This document shows, piece by piece, positions 61,776-64,000 of a DNA stretch of 64,000 nt. Positions within the stretch are counted from its first letter, which is position 1. Every line of letters begins with the position of its first letter. The notes under the pieces were generated by a model. The model worked only from the letters and a program-made list of their open reading frames with translations. It had not been told where the DNA came from and did no database searches. The position numbers and the translations under genes were made by a program. Source of the DNA: Pseudomonas saxonica (GTDB taxonomy: Bacteria > Pseudomonadota > Gammaproteobacteria > Pseudomonadales > Pseudomonadaceae); contig NZ_VFIO01000003.1 of assembly GCF_007858365.1 (NCBI RefSeq), positions 62,001 to 126,000 of the forward strand, written 5' to 3'.

Positions 61776-62621
61776 TTACCCCTTGACTGCGCCGGCCGTA
61801 AGCCCGCGCACGAAATACTTGCCTGCGACCACATAGACCAGCAGAGTCGGCAGCCCGGCGATCATCGCCGCCGCCATGTCCACGTTGTATTCCTTGGCAC
61901 CTGTGCTGGTGTTGACCAGATTATTCAGGGCCACGGTAATGGGCTGCGATTCGCCGCTGGAGAACACCACCCCAAACAGGAAGTCATTCCAGATCTGCGT
62001 GAATTGCCAGATCAGGCAGACCATGATGATCGGCGTCGACATGGGCAAAATGATCAACCGGAAAATGGTGAAGAAACCTGCACCGTCCATGCGGGCAGCC
62101 TTGACCAGAGCATCGGGAATGCTGACGTAGTAGTTACGAAAGAACAGCGTGGTAAACGCCAACCCGTAAACCACGTGGACGAATACCAGCCCCGTAGTGG
62201 TGCTGGCCAGCCCCATCTTGCCCAAGGTGAATGACGCCGGCAGCAGCACGGTCTGAAACGGCAGAAAGCAGCCAAACAGCAACAGGCCAAAGAACAACTG
62301 CGAACCGCGAAAGCGCCACATCGACAGCACATAGCCATTCAACGCACCGATCGCCGTCGAAATCAGCACCGCCGGGACGGTGATTTTGATGGAGTTCCAG
62401 AAGTAACTGTCTACGGTGGCCCAGGCCTTGACCCAGCCTATGCCGGTGACGACGGTCGGCCAACTGAGCAAGTTACCGGTGCTAATGTCTTCGGGGGTCT
62501 TGAAGCTGGTCAACAGCATGACCACCAAAGGCACTAGATACAGCAACACGGCGAGAATAAGCACGGCGTAAATCGCGAGGCGACTCAAGCTCAAGGATGA
62601 TTTACCCACGAAACTAGTCAT
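61776..62621 (-). CDS. gtsC: Glucose ABC transporter permease GtsC
   Basis: MalG-type permease (281 residues, about six helices) with the EAA motif DALVKAARMDGAGFFTIFRLIILPMSTPII. It overlaps the end of gtsB by 8 bases and is followed by gtsD. It forms the channel with GtsB. Confidence 0.94.
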   Translation of the reverse strand: MTSFVGKSSLSLSRLAIYAVLILAVLLYLVPLVVMLLTSFKTPEDISTGNLLSWPTVVTGIGWVKAWATVDSYFWNSIKITVPAVLISTAIGALNGYVLSMWRFRGSQLFFGLLLFGCFLPFQTVLLPASFTLGKMGLASTTTGLVFVHVVYGLAFTTLFFRNYYVSIPDALVKAARMDGAGFFTIFRLIILPMSTPIIMVCLIWQFTQIWNDFLFGVVFSSGESQPITVALNNLVNTSTGAKEYNVDMAAAMIAGLPTLLVYVVAGKYFVRGLTAGAVKG

Positions 62622-63522
62622 GACGCTTGGCCCTTAACTCGGAGTACAGGTAAGGCACAATGATCGCCAGAATCGCACCGAGCATCAAAATGGCGCTGGC
62701 CGACCCCACGCCCATCTGGCCACGACTGAAGGTGAAGGAATACATGAACATGGCGGGCAGATCAGATGAGTAGCCCGGACCACCGGCTGTCATCGCTGCC
62801 ACCAGGTCAAAACTCTTGATCGCGATATGCGCCAGAATCATGACTGCACTGAAGAACACCGGCCGCAGGCTGGGCAACACCACGGTCCAGTAGATTCGCG
62901 GCAAGCTCGCGCCATCGATCTGGGCCGCACGAATGATCGATTGATCCACACCGCGCAGGCCGGCCAGGAACATGGCCATGATAAAGCCCGAGGCTTGCCA
63001 TACGGCAGCGATCACCAGGCAGTACACCACGCGATCAGGGTCAATCAGCCAGTCAAGGCGAAAGCCCTCCCAGCCCCAGTCCCGCAGCAGCTTGTCCAGC
63101 CCCATGCCCGGGTTGAGCAGCCATTTCCAGGCCGTACCGGTCACGATCATCGAAAGCGCCATGGGATACAGATAGATGGTCCGAATGAACCCTTCGCGGC
63201 GAATTCGCTGATCGAGAAATACCGCCAGCGTCACGCCAATCACCAAGGTGATGGCGATAAACATGCCACCGAATACCGCCAGGTTTTTACTGGCCACCCA
63301 CCAACGGTCGTTGTCGAACAAACGCTGGTATTGAGCCAGACCGACCCACTTGTAGGTCGGCAAAAAAGTCGAGTTAGTGAACGACAGCACAAGCGTCCAC
63401 AGGATATAGCCATAAAAGCCCACCAGAACGATGAACATGCTGGGCGCCAGTACCAGTTTGGGTAGCCAGCGCTGCAAGGCATCGAGGGGTGAGACTTTGC
63501 TGAACACAGCAACAGAACTCAT
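62614..63522 (-). CDS. gtsB: Glucose ABC transporter permease GtsB
   Basis: MalF/UgpA-type permease (302 residues from MSSVAVFSKVSPLDAL at 63522; upstream in-frame sequence is non-conserved). Six helices, with the EAA loop SIIRAAQIDGASLPRIYWTVVLPSLRPVF. The Shine-Dalgarno is weak, so it may depend on translation from gtsA. Confidence 0.93.
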   Translation of the reverse strand: MSSVAVFSKVSPLDALQRWLPKLVLAPSMFIVLVGFYGYILWTLVLSFTNSTFLPTYKWVGLAQYQRLFDNDRWWVASKNLAVFGGMFIAITLVIGVTLAVFLDQRIRREGFIRTIYLYPMALSMIVTGTAWKWLLNPGMGLDKLLRDWGWEGFRLDWLIDPDRVVYCLVIAAVWQASGFIMAMFLAGLRGVDQSIIRAAQIDGASLPRIYWTVVLPSLRPVFFSAVMILAHIAIKSFDLVAAMTAGGPGYSSDLPAMFMYSFTFSRGQMGVGSASAILMLGAILAIIVPYLYSELRAKRHD

Positions 63523-63617
63523 GGGAGAAATCCATGCAGGAAAGAAAACAACAAGGTCTTTGCTGAACTGGGTTTTCAGCGTTGACAGGGAATGACTGAC
63601 CCGCAATCCAGACAAGC

Positions 63618-63632
63618 CCTCCAATCTGGAGG
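63618..63632 (-). promoter_or_regulatory. Small hairpin between gtsA and gtsB
   Basis: CCTCCA (63618-63623) pairs with TGGAGG (63627-63632) in the 127-base gap after gtsA. Hairpins in this place often stabilise the binding-protein mRNA or limit read-through to the permeases. Short, so tentative. Confidence 0.35.
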
Positions 63633-63649
63633 ACCTGCCGCATTAAGGA

Positions 63650-64000
63650 TTACTTGGCTGACTTGACCGCTGCGCCGAGTTTTTTAGCGGTATCGGCAGG
63701 GTCGGCATTCGGGTCGTTGATGAAGTTGGTTACGACATCAAAGAACGCACCCTGTACAGCCAGCGTGGTCGCCATGTTGTGCGCCATGCTTGGTTGCAAG
63801 CCGCCGGACTTGGCGTCCGCCAGAAAGTCTTTGGCAGCCGTTTGGGCACAGGCGTCAAATCCGTATTTGCCCATGTCGTTCAGCATGTCGTTGCGCACCG
63901 GAATGGAACCCTTGTTGATGCTGAAGACCTTCTGGAAATCTTCACCCAAGGCCACCTTGGCGATGTCCTGCTGACCAGCGGCTGTGCCGGCGTCTTTCTG
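63650..64000 (-). CDS. gtsA: Glucose ABC transporter periplasmic binding protein GtsA (C-terminal part)
   Basis: The last 116 codons of a family 1 solute-binding protein, continuing past the window edge. It contains [38 protein letters not shown] and the end [17 protein letters not shown], as in Pseudomonas glucose-binding proteins. First gene of gtsABCD-oprB; only the C-terminus is visible. Confidence 0.9.
   Translation of the reverse strand, partial: QKDAGTAAGQQDIAKVALGEDFQKVFSINKGSIPVRNDMLNDMGKYGFDACAQTAAKDFLADAKSGGLQPSMAHNMATTLAVQGAFFDVVTNFINDPNADPADTAKKLGAAVKSAK

Overview
The window is a chromosomal segment of a fluorescent Pseudomonas. The evidence is gene order: rsmA/csrA, lysC, alaS, the aru (ast) arginine succinyltransferase operon, argR, the aot transport operon and acsA follow the same order as the corresponding block in P. 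aeruginosa (from memory, roughly PA0887-PA0905). The fadD1/fadD2 block and the gts/oprB/hexR/zwf/pgl/eda block are also typical of the genus. Composition and the toxin-like accessory genes suggest the P. fluorescens lineage; that is inference. I saw no rRNA, tRNA, insertion sequence, prophage or CRISPR array.

Layout. 1-5.5 kb: csrA, lysC, alaS and ltaE, all minus strand. 5.5-8.2 kb: an accessory pocket on the plus strand, with an FMN riboswitch controlling a type II lumazine synthase (ribH2) and then an RTX-like/M91 metallopeptidase protein. 8.2-16 kb: the arginine catabolic operon aruC-aruF-aruG-astD-astB-(small ORF)-astE, transcribed leftwards. 16.4-20.5 kb: a 1366-residue leucine-rich-repeat, toxin/effector-like protein inserted between aruC and argR. 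20.5-25.8 kb: aotJ-aotQ-aotM-aotO-aotP-argR, arginine/ornithine uptake plus the arginine-responsive regulator. Sequences matching the ArgR half-site pattern TGTCGC-N8-AA lie upstream of both aruC and aotJ, so uptake, regulation and degradation form one regulon. 26.3-28.3 kb: acsA. 28.7-31.2 kb: two small secreted proteins, one built of near-identical 13-residue repeats, then nrdB without nrdA beside it.

31.4-38.7 kb: assorted genes: an XRE regulator, a metallo-beta-lactamase-fold hydrolase, a MASE2-GGDEF diguanylate cyclase with a DUF1003 protein, glpQ, a PepSY protein, a GNAT acetyltransferase and an AlaC-type aminotransferase. 38.7-42 kb: gluconate module gntP/gntK/gntR with two matching palindromes that are good GntR operator candidates. 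42-46.5 kb: a BdlA-like PAS-PAS-MCP protein, GNAT, peptide deformylase, YihY and CsbD. 46.5-52 kb: tandem acyl-CoA ligases fadD1 and fadD2 with a divergent lipase-like hydrolase and a MaoC hydratase.

52-64 kb: small stress/unknown genes and a class V aminotransferase, then the glucose block: zwf-pgl-eda (entry to Entner-Doudoroff), divergent hexR, and the operon gtsA(partial)-gtsB-gtsC-gtsD-oprB-hexose-6-phosphate mutarotase. Glucose passes the OprB porin and the Gts ABC importer, and the resulting glucose-6-phosphate is processed by Zwf/Pgl/Eda under HexR. Gluconate enters via GntP/GntK under GntR.

The least explained content is the pair of effector-like genes on either side of the aru operon, the repeat protein upstream of nrdB, and the riboswitch-controlled second-type lumazine synthase. 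I cannot claim a wholly new system from sequence alone; these are the best candidates.
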